Of a stretch of 6,641 nt of DNA, positions 1 through 5,804 are shown one piece after another (positions within the stretch are counted from its first letter, which is position 1; every line of letters begins with the position of its first letter). A model generated the notes under the pieces. That model was not told the origin of the DNA and did not search any database. It saw only the letters and a program-made list of their open reading frames with translations. Origin of the DNA: Cycloclasticus sp. (GTDB lineage: Bacteria > Pseudomonadota > Gammaproteobacteria > Methylococcales > Cycloclasticaceae); the NCBI GenBank assembly GCA_016764415.1, contig JAESRY010000187.1:1-6641 (forward strand). Direction: 5' to 3'. The position numbers were made by a program, and so were the translations under genes.

Positions 1-1311
1 AATGGTCATATTGTTTTGAATTGCCATCGCCGCGGTTTGAATCATTTCACCGCCTTCAGCAGATAAAATTTGCACACCCAATAAACGTCCGCTACCAGAC
101 TCGGCGACCAGTTTTATAAAGCCATTGGTTTCAAAATTAGCCAGTGCGCGTGGCACATTTTCCAGCGGCAATGAGCGGCTATCGGTCTCTATGTTTTGCG
201 CGTGAGCTTGTTCTTCCGTTAAACCGACGGTGGCGACTTGTGGGTCGGTAAAGATAACCGCTGGCATTACTCTAAGGTTTAACTCCGCCTGTCCGCCCAG
301 CATATTAGTCGCAGCTCGTGTGCCTGCGGCAGCGGCAACATAAACGAATTGTGGCAAACTGCTGCAATCGCCGGCGGCATAAATGCCGTCCACTGAAGCT
401 TCCATTTTGGTATTGACCTTAATGGCCCCGTTTTTTTCTACTTCGACGCCTATGGCTTTCAGGTTAAGTTGGCTGGTATTGGGTCTGCGGCCTGTGGCAA
501 CCAGTAATTTTTCACCCGTAAAATCACCGTGATTAGTTTCAACGGTAAATTCACCATCGAAACTGACGCTGTTCATTTGAGTTTGGCTGAATACGCGGAT
601 GCCTTCATCTTCAAATGCTTGTGTTAATTCATCGCCTAGTTGAGGGTCTTCTTTAAATAACAATTTGCTTCGTGCAAGAATCGTTACCTTTGTTCCAAGT
701 CTGGAATAGGCTTGAGCCAGTTCGATAGCAACAACCGACGAGCCGATGACGAGTAATGTATTCGGTAATTCGTCGCTTTCTAAGGCTTCAGTTGATGTCC
801 AATAGGGCGTATCAGCTAAGCCTGATATCGGTGGCGATGAAGAGGATGCGCCAGTTGCTATTAAGATTTTGTCCGCGACCAATGTTTGCGTGCTTTCGCC
901 AGCGTTAATGGCCAAGGTGTGGCTATCAATAAATGATGCTGTGCCGGTGATCAGGCTGATATTGTCGTGGCTGTCTAAAATACTTTCGTACTTTGCTTCC
1001 CTTAGCTCTTCAACGCGAGCAGCTTGTTGTTGGTAAAGCTTTTTCCGATCAATAATGGGCTCTCTATTTTGTATGCCATCAAATGGGTTGGTTCGTTGGC
1101 CGTGGGCAAAATGCCCTGCGCGGATAAATATTTTTGATGGTACGCAGCCTATGTTGACGCAAGTACCGCCAATAATTGCTTGTTTTTCGATGAGCGTAAC
1201 GCGTGCGCCACCTTCGCTGGCTTTTATAGCGGCTGCAAAAGCACCGGAACCTGTACCAATAATGGCAATGCGTAAGGGTTTATCTGTATCGCAACAGGTA
1301 GAATCAGACAT
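1..1311 (-). CDS. merA: Mercuric reductase MerA, core form without N-terminal HMA domain (3' end outside window)
   Basis: Cytosolic flavoprotein that reduces Hg(II) to volatile Hg(0) with NADPH. The 437 codons visible run open to the left edge; about 30 more residues, including the C-terminal cysteine pair that receives Hg(II) in known MerA proteins, should lie outside. Seen: an FAD Rossmann segment IIGTGSGAFAAA (about 17-28), the redox-active motif GGTCVNIGCVPSK with Cys51 and Cys56, the pyridine-nucleotide segment VIGSSVVAIELA (188-199), GRRPNT (274-279), the second FAD motif GIYAAGDC (309-316) and the start of the dimerisation domain (FTDPQVATVGLTE, 354-366). PYWTSTEAL and QFVYVAAAAGTRAA are typical of MerA rather than of lipoamide dehydrogenase. 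The mercury-binding HMA domain found at the N terminus of many MerA proteins is absent; the protein begins MSDSTCCDTDK, with adjacent cysteines at 6-7. The start at 1311 is supported by TGAGG (1321-1325), 9 bases upstream. It overlaps the end of merC by 8 bases (ATGTCTGA), which suggests translational coupling. Identity is secure; only the end is missing. Confidence 0.95.
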   Translation of the reverse strand, partial: MSDSTCCDTDKPLRIAIIGTGSGAFAAAIKASEGGARVTLIEKQAIIGGTCVNIGCVPSKIFIRAGHFAHGQRTNPFDGIQNREPIIDRKKLYQQQAARVEELREAKYESILDSHDNISLITGTASFIDSHTLAINAGESTQTLVADKILIATGASSSSPPISGLADTPYWTSTEALESDELPNTLLVIGSSVVAIELAQAYSRLGTKVTILARSKLLFKEDPQLGDELTQAFEDEGIRVFSQTQMNSVSFDGEFTVETNHGDFTGEKLLVATGRRPNTSQLNLKAIGVEVEKNGAIKVNTKMEASVDGIYAAGDCSSLPQFVYVAAAAGTRAATNMLGGQAELNLRVMPAVIFTDPQVATVGLTEEQAHAQNIETDSRSLPLENVPRALANFETNGFIKLVAESGSGRLLGVQILSAEGGEMIQTAAMAIQNNMTI

Positions 1312-1717
1312 GGCCGCTATCCTCAGGTGAACAAGGTTTCTTGGCAGGATTGATAACATCCCACAATGAAACGATAATCATCAGCGCGATGCCGCTATAG
1401 AACATAACGAGCTGCCATTCGTTTGGGAACCAAAAAAGGAATAAAATAGATAGGACAATAGATGGGCCAATGATACTCAACAAGCCGCGATACCAAATGC
1501 GGTGGTTGTACCAGGCGAATAAATTAGCAGCCAATGCGATAGCTGCAAAAATAGGCAACAAGGTATTTATAAACAAACCCTCGAATTGCGCTAATGCGCC
1601 CAGTCCAACGCTTGCGCCAAGAGCGCCTAGTACAGGAAAGCAAGATGCACAGCCTGCTGCGGCAACCACGGTTCCTATAGCGCCTGTTTTCTCAGCTAGG
1701 AAAGATAAGAATTTCAT
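1304..1717 (-). CDS. merC: Mercuric ion transporter MerC
   Basis: Inner-membrane protein that carries Hg(II) into the cytoplasm for MerA. The 137 residues match the usual MerC length and layout: an N-terminal segment KTGAIGTVVAAAGCASCFP with the CxxC pair Cys23/Cys26 in or near the first membrane helix, GLGALAQFEGLFI, and about four hydrophobic segments (roughly 12-39, 46-69, 78-97 and 103-120). SLWDVINPAKKPC near the end resembles the SIWDFVSPA tail of Tn21 MerC. Known MerC proteins usually carry two cysteines in the cytoplasmic tail; here I see only Cys129. The start is supported by CAAGG (1726-1730), 8 bases upstream. It is the first gene after the mer promoter, with a leader of about 25 bases, and overlaps merA by 8 bases. 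MerT is an alternative family, but the MerC-specific motifs and tail argue against it. Confidence 0.93.
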   Translation of the reverse strand: MKFLSFLAEKTGAIGTVVAAAGCASCFPVLGALGASVGLGALAQFEGLFINTLLPIFAAIALAANLFAWYNHRIWYRGLLSIIGPSIVLSILFLFWFPNEWQLVMFYSGIALMIIVSLWDVINPAKKPCSPEDSGHV

Positions 1718-1748
1718 ATGATGAGCCTTGTTTTAAAAGATGTGCTCA

Positions 1749-1779
1749 ATATAACCTCCGTACTTAGGTACGGAGTCAA
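1749..1779 (-). promoter_or_regulatory. mer promoter with MerR operator
   Basis: On the minus strand a -35 box TTGACT (1774-1779) and a -10 box TTATAT (1749-1754) are separated by exactly 19 bases. This is the overlong spacer typical of MerR-activated promoters. The spacer region holds a perfect inverted repeat, CTCCGTAC and GTACGGAG around a 4-base centre (1756-1775). The -35 box and dyad closely match the Tn501/Tn21 mer operator as I recall it. In the known mechanism, MerR sits on this dyad and twists the DNA when Hg(II) binds, which aligns the two boxes. The promoter drives merC-merA; its -35 box is 16 bases beyond the merR stop, so it does not serve merR. Confidence 0.92.
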
Positions 1780-1795
1780 GGGCGGTCTTTATATT

Positions 1796-2194
1796 TTAAG
1801 CAAGGTCGTCGATTAATGTATCGATAAGAGGGCAGTGAGAGTGATCGGCGTTGACGGCGCATTGCTGTGTATAGTCTTCCAGTACAGCCGCCATTTTTGA
1901 TAGATCTGTTATTTTATCGCGGATTAAATGTAGCTTATCTTGCCCCATTTGCGCGGCCGTTTCACATTGCCCATCCGTCATGTCTAATAACTGTCGAATT
2001 TCGTTTAGAGAAAATCCAAGCGACTGCGCACGCTTTATAAAGTGAATACGACTTAAGGTTTCTTTGGGATAAACCCTGTAACCCGTGAAGGGTTTATCGG
2101 GTTGATTAATTAAATCAATTCGCTGGTAGTAGCGGATTGTCTCAACATTAATATCAGCAGTTTTCGCTAAACGACCGATAGTAAGTGGCTTCAT
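1796..2194 (-). CDS. merR: Mercury-responsive transcriptional regulator MerR
   Basis: Dimeric DNA-binding Hg(II) sensor that represses merCA without mercury and activates it with mercury. The 132 residues hold an N-terminal winged helix-turn-helix (LTIGRLAKTADINVETIRYY, 4-23), the wing around FTGYRVYPKE, FSLNEIRQLLDMTDG (61-75), a long dimerisation helix (about 77-108) and a short metal-binding tail. Three cysteines, Cys77 (DGQC), Cys112 (TQQC) and Cys121 (SHCPL), correspond to the three Hg ligands of Tn501 MerR (82, 117, 126). This separates it from the ZntR, CueR and PbrR types. The start lies only 7 bases after the phosphofructokinase stop and has no clear Shine-Dalgarno sequence, so translation may be coupled to the upstream gene. 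Unlike the classical divergent layout, merR points the same way as merCA and lies upstream of their promoter. Confidence 0.94.
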   Translation of the reverse strand: MKPLTIGRLAKTADINVETIRYYQRIDLINQPDKPFTGYRVYPKETLSRIHFIKRAQSLGFSLNEIRQLLDMTDGQCETAAQMGQDKLHLIRDKITDLSKMAAVLEDYTQQCAVNADHSHCPLIDTLIDDLA

Positions 2195-2201
2195 CGTCTA
2201 G

Positions 2202-3464
2202 TTAAATATCAAACGGTTCGTTAATGATTTTGGCAACGGGTAGATTTTTCAATCGTACGTATTGTGGCAAGCCGTTCACGTAGGGCGGGTAATCTTCACC
2301 CATAATCAACGGACGTAAATACTCTTCACATTCTGCGGTAATACCAAAGCCGTCTTCGGTAATGTAATGTGCCGGTAGCATTTGCTCTACATTGGCGACG
2401 TCTTTTAGTTCGCCAACACCAATTTCCCACTTATATGGATTATTACAGGTACGAACAATGGTTGGCATCACGGCTGTTTTACCTTCCAAGGCTAGTTCAA
2501 CGGCCGCCTTACCCATTGCATACGCTTGGTCGACATCAGTTTTTGATGCGATATGACGCGCAGCGCGTTGCAAATAGTCAGCCACTGCCCAATGATATTT
2601 GTAACCAAATTTGGCTTTAATCATCTCAGCAACAACCGGCGCTACGCCACCCAGTTGTGCATGACCAAAGGCATCGCGTGTGCCAGCTTCCGCTAGAAAT
2701 TTACCGTCTGGATTTTGAACGCCTTCAGAAACGACAATGCAACAAAAGCCAAATTGTTTGACAGTCTCATCAACTTTAGCCAGAAACTTCTCTTGGTCAA
2801 AAACAATTTCTGGAAACAGAATAATATGCGGTGATTCGCCTTCCTGTTCAGCCGCTAATCCACCAGCTGCAGCAATCCAGCCAGCGTGCCGCCCCATTAC
2901 TTCAAGAACAAATACCTTGGTGGATGTACGTGCCATGGAAGCCACGTCAAAACCTGCTTCGCGGATTGAAACGGCCACGTATTTAGCCACGGAGCCAAAC
3001 CCAGGGCAGTTGTCGGTTAGAGGTAAATCGTTATCGACTGTTTTAGGAATACCAATGCAGCGTAAATCATGCCCTAGAGATTCGCTAAGTTGAGAGAGCT
3101 TATGTGTGGTGTCTTGAGAGTCACCGCCACCGTTATAGAAAAAGTAACCAATGTTGTGAGCCTTAAAAACAGCAATTAAGCGTTCGTATTGAGCGCGGTT
3201 TTCTTCAAAGCTTTTTAGTTTGTAACGGCAAGAGCCAAAAGCACCCGAAGGCGTGTAACGAAGCGCAGCGATATCGTCAGCTGTTTCAAGACTGGTGTCG
3301 ATTAAGTCTTCAGTTAGAGCACCAATAATACCATTACGTCCCGCATAAACCTTGCCGATTTTATCACCGTGTAGACGCGCCGTTTCAATAAGACCGCAAG
3401 CACTGGCATTGATAACAGCAGTAACACCGCCAGATTGAGCGTAAAAAGCATTTTTAATAGGCAT
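2202..3464 (-). CDS. pfp: 6-phosphofructokinase, probably pyrophosphate-dependent
   Basis: Cytosolic glycolytic enzyme that interconverts fructose 6-phosphate and fructose 1,6-bisphosphate. At 420 residues it is longer than the ATP-dependent bacterial PfkA (about 320). Seen: N-terminal phosphate-donor loop YAQSGGVTAVINA (8-20), NGGGDSQDT (111-119), GIPKTVDND (138-146) and the substrate-binding EVMGRHAGW (188-196). PKTxDND in place of the PGTxDND of ATP enzymes, and an Asp (115) at the position of the small glycine in the ATP-type GGDGS loop, are the classical marks of PPi use. The preceding Asp of GGDD-type enzymes is a Gly here. A reversible PPi enzyme would save ATP and can also run toward gluconeogenesis. 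The start fits the family N terminus (xxKNAFYAQSGG), but no good Shine-Dalgarno sequence is visible. A perfect TATAAT lies about 30 bases upstream, and merR follows after 7 bases. The family call is secure; donor specificity is inferred from motifs. Confidence 0.92.
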   Translation of the reverse strand: MPIKNAFYAQSGGVTAVINASACGLIETARLHGDKIGKVYAGRNGIIGALTEDLIDTSLETADDIAALRYTPSGAFGSCRYKLKSFEENRAQYERLIAVFKAHNIGYFFYNGGGDSQDTTHKLSQLSESLGHDLRCIGIPKTVDNDLPLTDNCPGFGSVAKYVAVSIREAGFDVASMARTSTKVFVLEVMGRHAGWIAAAGGLAAEQEGESPHIILFPEIVFDQEKFLAKVDETVKQFGFCCIVVSEGVQNPDGKFLAEAGTRDAFGHAQLGGVAPVVAEMIKAKFGYKYHWAVADYLQRAARHIASKTDVDQAYAMGKAAVELALEGKTAVMPTIVRTCNNPYKWEIGVGELKDVANVEQMLPAHYITEDGFGITAECEEYLRPLIMGEDYPPYVNGLPQYVRLKNLPVAKIINEPFDI

Positions 3465-3486
3465 AAAGTTTCGGATAAATAGTAAG

Positions 3487-3655
3487 TGAACGCATTATAA
3501 AGCCGAATTAGCCAAAAGTGCTTTTTTTTGGGTCAATGAGACTTATGCCCCCTGGGTATAAAGCTGAGTTGAACGAAAAGGATTTTTTTTTCGTTATACG
3601 AAACGCATGCCCTCTGGGTATAAAGCCGAATTAGCCAAAAGTGCTTTTCTTTTGG
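3487..3655. repeat. Tandem repeat, period about 61-62 bases, about 2.6 copies, each with a hairpin
   Basis: Units begin TATAAAGC at 3496, 3557 and 3619. Copies 1 and 3 share 30 identical bases (3496-3525 and 3619-3648). Copies 2 and 3 are each preceded by ATGCCCYCTGGG; copy 1 is preceded by AACGCAT without those 10 or so bases. A short inverted repeat falls 15-16 bases into every unit: CCAAAA/TTTTGG (3512-3531), AACGAAAA/TTTTCGTT (3572-3595) and CCAAAAG/CTTTTGG (3635-3655), with loops of 7-8 bases. The middle copy changes both sides of the stem (CC..GG to CG..CG) and so keeps the pairing. Function is unknown. Possibilities are a regulator-binding array, a structured leader or terminator cluster, or a remnant of a dispersed intergenic repeat. 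Confidence 0.85.
3494..3499 (-). promoter_or_regulatory. Possible -10 box for the phosphofructokinase gene
   Basis: The minus strand reads TATAAT, a perfect sigma-70 -10 hexamer, 29 bases before the phosphofructokinase start codon. No convincing -35 box stands 16-18 bases upstream; that stretch reads around AGCACT. An A-rich tract lies just beyond it and could act as an upstream element. The hexamer arises where the first tandem-repeat copy lacks the roughly 10 bases (GCCCTCTGGG type) present in the other copies. Confidence 0.45.
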
Positions 3656-3881
3656 TTTCATGAAGCTAATGTGATTAGAGTGTATAGCTAATACGCCAGA
3701 TGATTTTTGCTTATGATTTATGTGGAATACTCGCAAGGTGAAAAGTGCGCACCAGTACTCAAGAATAGTTTGGGATATCTACTATAGTTAGAGTCGTATG
3801 GTATGGTTACAAAGGGTTTGCTTCAGCATTTAAAGGTGTAGTGGCACATATTAATATTGTAAGTTTAGCAAGGTACAAAAC
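3656..3881. other. lapD upstream region, no gene seen
   Basis: AT-rich spacer between the tandem repeats and lapD. No credible reading frame is visible. It must hold the lapD promoter, but I find only a weak candidate: TTTAAA (3829-3834), 17 bases, TAATAT (3852-3857). A small palindrome GTGCGCAC lies at about 3745-3752. The only clear signal is the lapD ribosome binding site CAAGG at 3869-3873, 8 bases before the ATG. Confidence 0.5.
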
Positions 3882-5783
3882 ATGTCTTTATTTAAGCAAT
3901 TATTAATACTTATATCAGCTTTATTTTTGATAATTTTTAGCGTTAATTTCATTTCTAGTGTCGAAAATATTCGAAGCTACTTAGAGGAAGAGTCGCAAGT
4001 TCACGCTCAAGATACAGCTACTTCTCTAGGCTTGTCACTAAGCCCTCATTTGGTTGACGAGAAAGATCCAGTACTTGAAACGATGATGAACGCGATTTTT
4101 GATCGGGGATATTACAAAGAAATTAAGCTGGTGAACGTCGAAGGAGACACCTTAGTCAGTTTAACCAATGACAAAGCATATGGTTCAGTACCTGATTGGT
4201 TTATAAACAATATTCCGATGCACACCGCGATTGCCGAAAGTGAAATTAGTTCTGGGTGGAATATTAGTGGTGTACTTAGCGTTTCCATTAACCCAGGTTA
4301 TGCATATTTCAAATTATACGAGCAAGTCACCACAAGTTTTTATTATTCGTTAGTGGCATTTGTAGTGTCGCTTATTTTATTGGCGTTGGTTTTACAAGTG
4401 ACGTTATCTTCATTAAAAAGAATTGGCTTGATGGCAGAAACAATTGCTAAAGGTAATTTTGATGTGATTGAAAAACTACCGTGGACAACTGAAGTAAGAC
4501 GTGTCGCAACATCGATGAATGTGATGTCCAGTAAATTAGAAATTGTCATCAATAATTTGAATAAAAAATTAGATAGTATTGGCAAAAGATTACATTTAGA
4601 TGATTTGACCGACTTGAGTAAAAAGCCTGCTTTTGATATGGATATGAAAGAAGTGTTAGCAACGCATCAAGACGCATTTGTTTTTATGATTAAGATTGAT
4701 GCTCTCACCAGCTTGGTTAAAGAGCTGGGTAGCGACACCATTGATAATTTCATTAAAGACTTCGCTAACATTTTAAAGAAAGCACTAGAAAAGCACAGTC
4801 TTGATGGGACTGCTTATCGTTTTTTCGGATCAGAATTTGCTTTATTGGTGCGTGACGCGAACAGCGAACAAATAGAAAAACTGGCTAAATTATTGAGCGT
4901 GGAATTCACGGAATTAGGTGAAAAGTACGATAAAAAAGATATTGCGCATATCGGTGTTGCCGTTTTCGACCCGTTTAGTTCGACAGAAAATCTTCTGTTA
5001 GCAGCAACTGAAGCCTATGAACAAGCACAACTTATTGGGGCCAATAGTTATTACTTGCGTCAGGGCGAAGATAGGGCAAAGGATATGGCTGAATGGAAGG
5101 AGGTTGTGTTTGATGTTATTGATAGGAATGACTACAAGGTCTCGTATGTGGGGCCGATTGCCAATCTGGAAACTGGAGAGGTGATGATGGAAGAAGCCTT
5201 TTCTGAAGCGCGAGATAAACAGGGTAATGTGCTGGCGATTGGCACATTCGTATCAATTTCAGAGAAGTTTGTAAAAATTATTGAGCTAGACGAAGGGATT
5301 ACATCAAGAGTAGTGGCTCATATTAAAGAGAGTAATTTGAAACATGCTGTGGCGATTAATTTATCTGCGAGAACTATAAAAAATAGTGACTTTAGAGTTT
5401 GGTTGGCAGAGGTATTAAGTGAAAACCAAGCTATTGCAAAGCAACTTGTTTTTAGTTTGTCTGCTTATGCAGTTGCTAAAGAAGTAAATGTTTATAAAGA
5501 ATTTATTAGTTTTGTACATCAACTAAACGCGAAAGTTGTAATCAAGCGTTTTGAAACGGAGTCGATGGCGCCAGATATTGTGAAAGAGCTAAGGCCAGAT
5601 TTTGTTCGCTTGGCACGTGATATTGGCGATGATATAAATACGAACAGCACTAAACAGGAATTCGTGCGCACTATGGTAGAAATTGGTGCTTTGCTTGAAA
5701 TTGATGTGCTGGCTGAGAATATTAAATCGGATGCTGACCTTGATTGTATGAAAGATCTAGGTGTGACTGGAGCCAGTCGATAA
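3882..5783 (+). CDS. lapD: LapD-type c-di-GMP receptor (degenerate GGDEF and EAL)
   Basis: Inner-membrane receptor that, when bound to c-di-GMP, captures the periplasmic protease LapG and so protects a surface adhesin. Layout of the 633 residues: membrane helix 1 (about 6-24) in an N terminus MSLFKQLL almost identical to that of Pseudomonas LapD; periplasmic LapD/MoxY-type domain (about 25-152) with Trp126 in SSGWN, close to the LapG-contacting Trp125 of Pseudomonas fluorescens; membrane helix 2 (about 154-176); HAMP segment (about 178-230, including TTEVRRVATSMN); GGDEF-like domain (about 236-395); EAL-like domain (about 405-633). The GGDEF signature is FGSEF (315-319), so no cyclase activity is expected. 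EAL reads EAF (438-440), and the metal-binding DDFG reads KRFE (555-558), so no phosphodiesterase activity is expected. Phe557 and Glu612 (LAEN) are candidate counterparts of the ligand-binding Phe and Glu of LapD. The chain stops at LGVTGASR, just before the usual QGY segment of EAL domains. The start is supported by CAAGG, 8 bases upstream. lapG follows after 21 bases. Confidence 0.93.
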   Translation: MSLFKQLLILISALFLIIFSVNFISSVENIRSYLEEESQVHAQDTATSLGLSLSPHLVDEKDPVLETMMNAIFDRGYYKEIKLVNVEGDTLVSLTNDKAYGSVPDWFINNIPMHTAIAESEISSGWNISGVLSVSINPGYAYFKLYEQVTTSFYYSLVAFVVSLILLALVLQVTLSSLKRIGLMAETIAKGNFDVIEKLPWTTEVRRVATSMNVMSSKLEIVINNLNKKLDSIGKRLHLDDLTDLSKKPAFDMDMKEVLATHQDAFVFMIKIDALTSLVKELGSDTIDNFIKDFANILKKALEKHSLDGTAYRFFGSEFALLVRDANSEQIEKLAKLLSVEFTELGEKYDKKDIAHIGVAVFDPFSSTENLLLAATEAYEQAQLIGANSYYLRQGEDRAKDMAEWKEVVFDVIDRNDYKVSYVGPIANLETGEVMMEEAFSEARDKQGNVLAIGTFVSISEKFVKIIELDEGITSRVVAHIKESNLKHAVAINLSARTIKNSDFRVWLAEVLSENQAIAKQLVFSLSAYAVAKEVNVYKEFISFVHQLNAKVVIKRFETESMAPDIVKELRPDFVRLARDIGDDINTNSTKQEFVRTMVEIGALLEIDVLAENIKSDADLDCMKDLGVTGASR

Positions 5784-5798
5784 GTAGCAACTTTATCG
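5765..5798 (+). other. Two adjacent inverted repeats at the lapD/lapG junction
   Basis: GACTGG-AG-CCAGTC (5765-5778) lies in the last lapD codons and could fold as a 5-base-pair stem with a GAGC loop. CGATAA and TTATCG (5778-5783 and 5793-5798) flank a 9-base loop and include the lapD stop codon. Together they fill the space before the lapG ATG at 5805, where no strong Shine-Dalgarno sequence is visible. An 8-base T run (5808-5815) begins 10 bases beyond the second stem, too far for a standard terminator. A role in setting the LapD/LapG ratio is only an inference. Confidence 0.4.
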
Positions 5799-5804
5799 TT
5801 TATC

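Noticed and set aside
1055..1330. Plus-strand open frame of 91 codons
   Set aside because: It lies antisense within merA and the merC end, both strongly supported by motifs. Its translation looks like a shadow of the real gene.
1718..1795. Hairpin at 1756-1775 as a transcription terminator for merR
   Set aside because: The dyad is the MerR operator with correctly spaced -35 and -10 boxes, and no T run follows it on the minus strand.
2369..3093. Two plus-strand open frames (2369-2620 and 2737-3093)
   Set aside because: Both are antisense to the conserved phosphofructokinase gene and show no family features.
3494..3516. TTGGCT plus TATAAT as a full minus-strand promoter
   Set aside because: The spacing is only about 10 bases, too short for sigma-70. 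Only the -10 box was kept, with modest confidence.
3533..3736. A 67-codon open frame on the minus strand inside the repeat region
   Set aside because: It runs through tandem repeats whose spacing (62 bases) is not a multiple of three, so repeated DNA is read in different frames. Conservation there favours base pairing, not protein. No ribosome binding site or recognisable motif was seen.
4343..4585. Minus-strand open frame of 80 codons
   Set aside because: It is antisense to the second membrane helix and HAMP region of lapD; the low-complexity translation has no motif.
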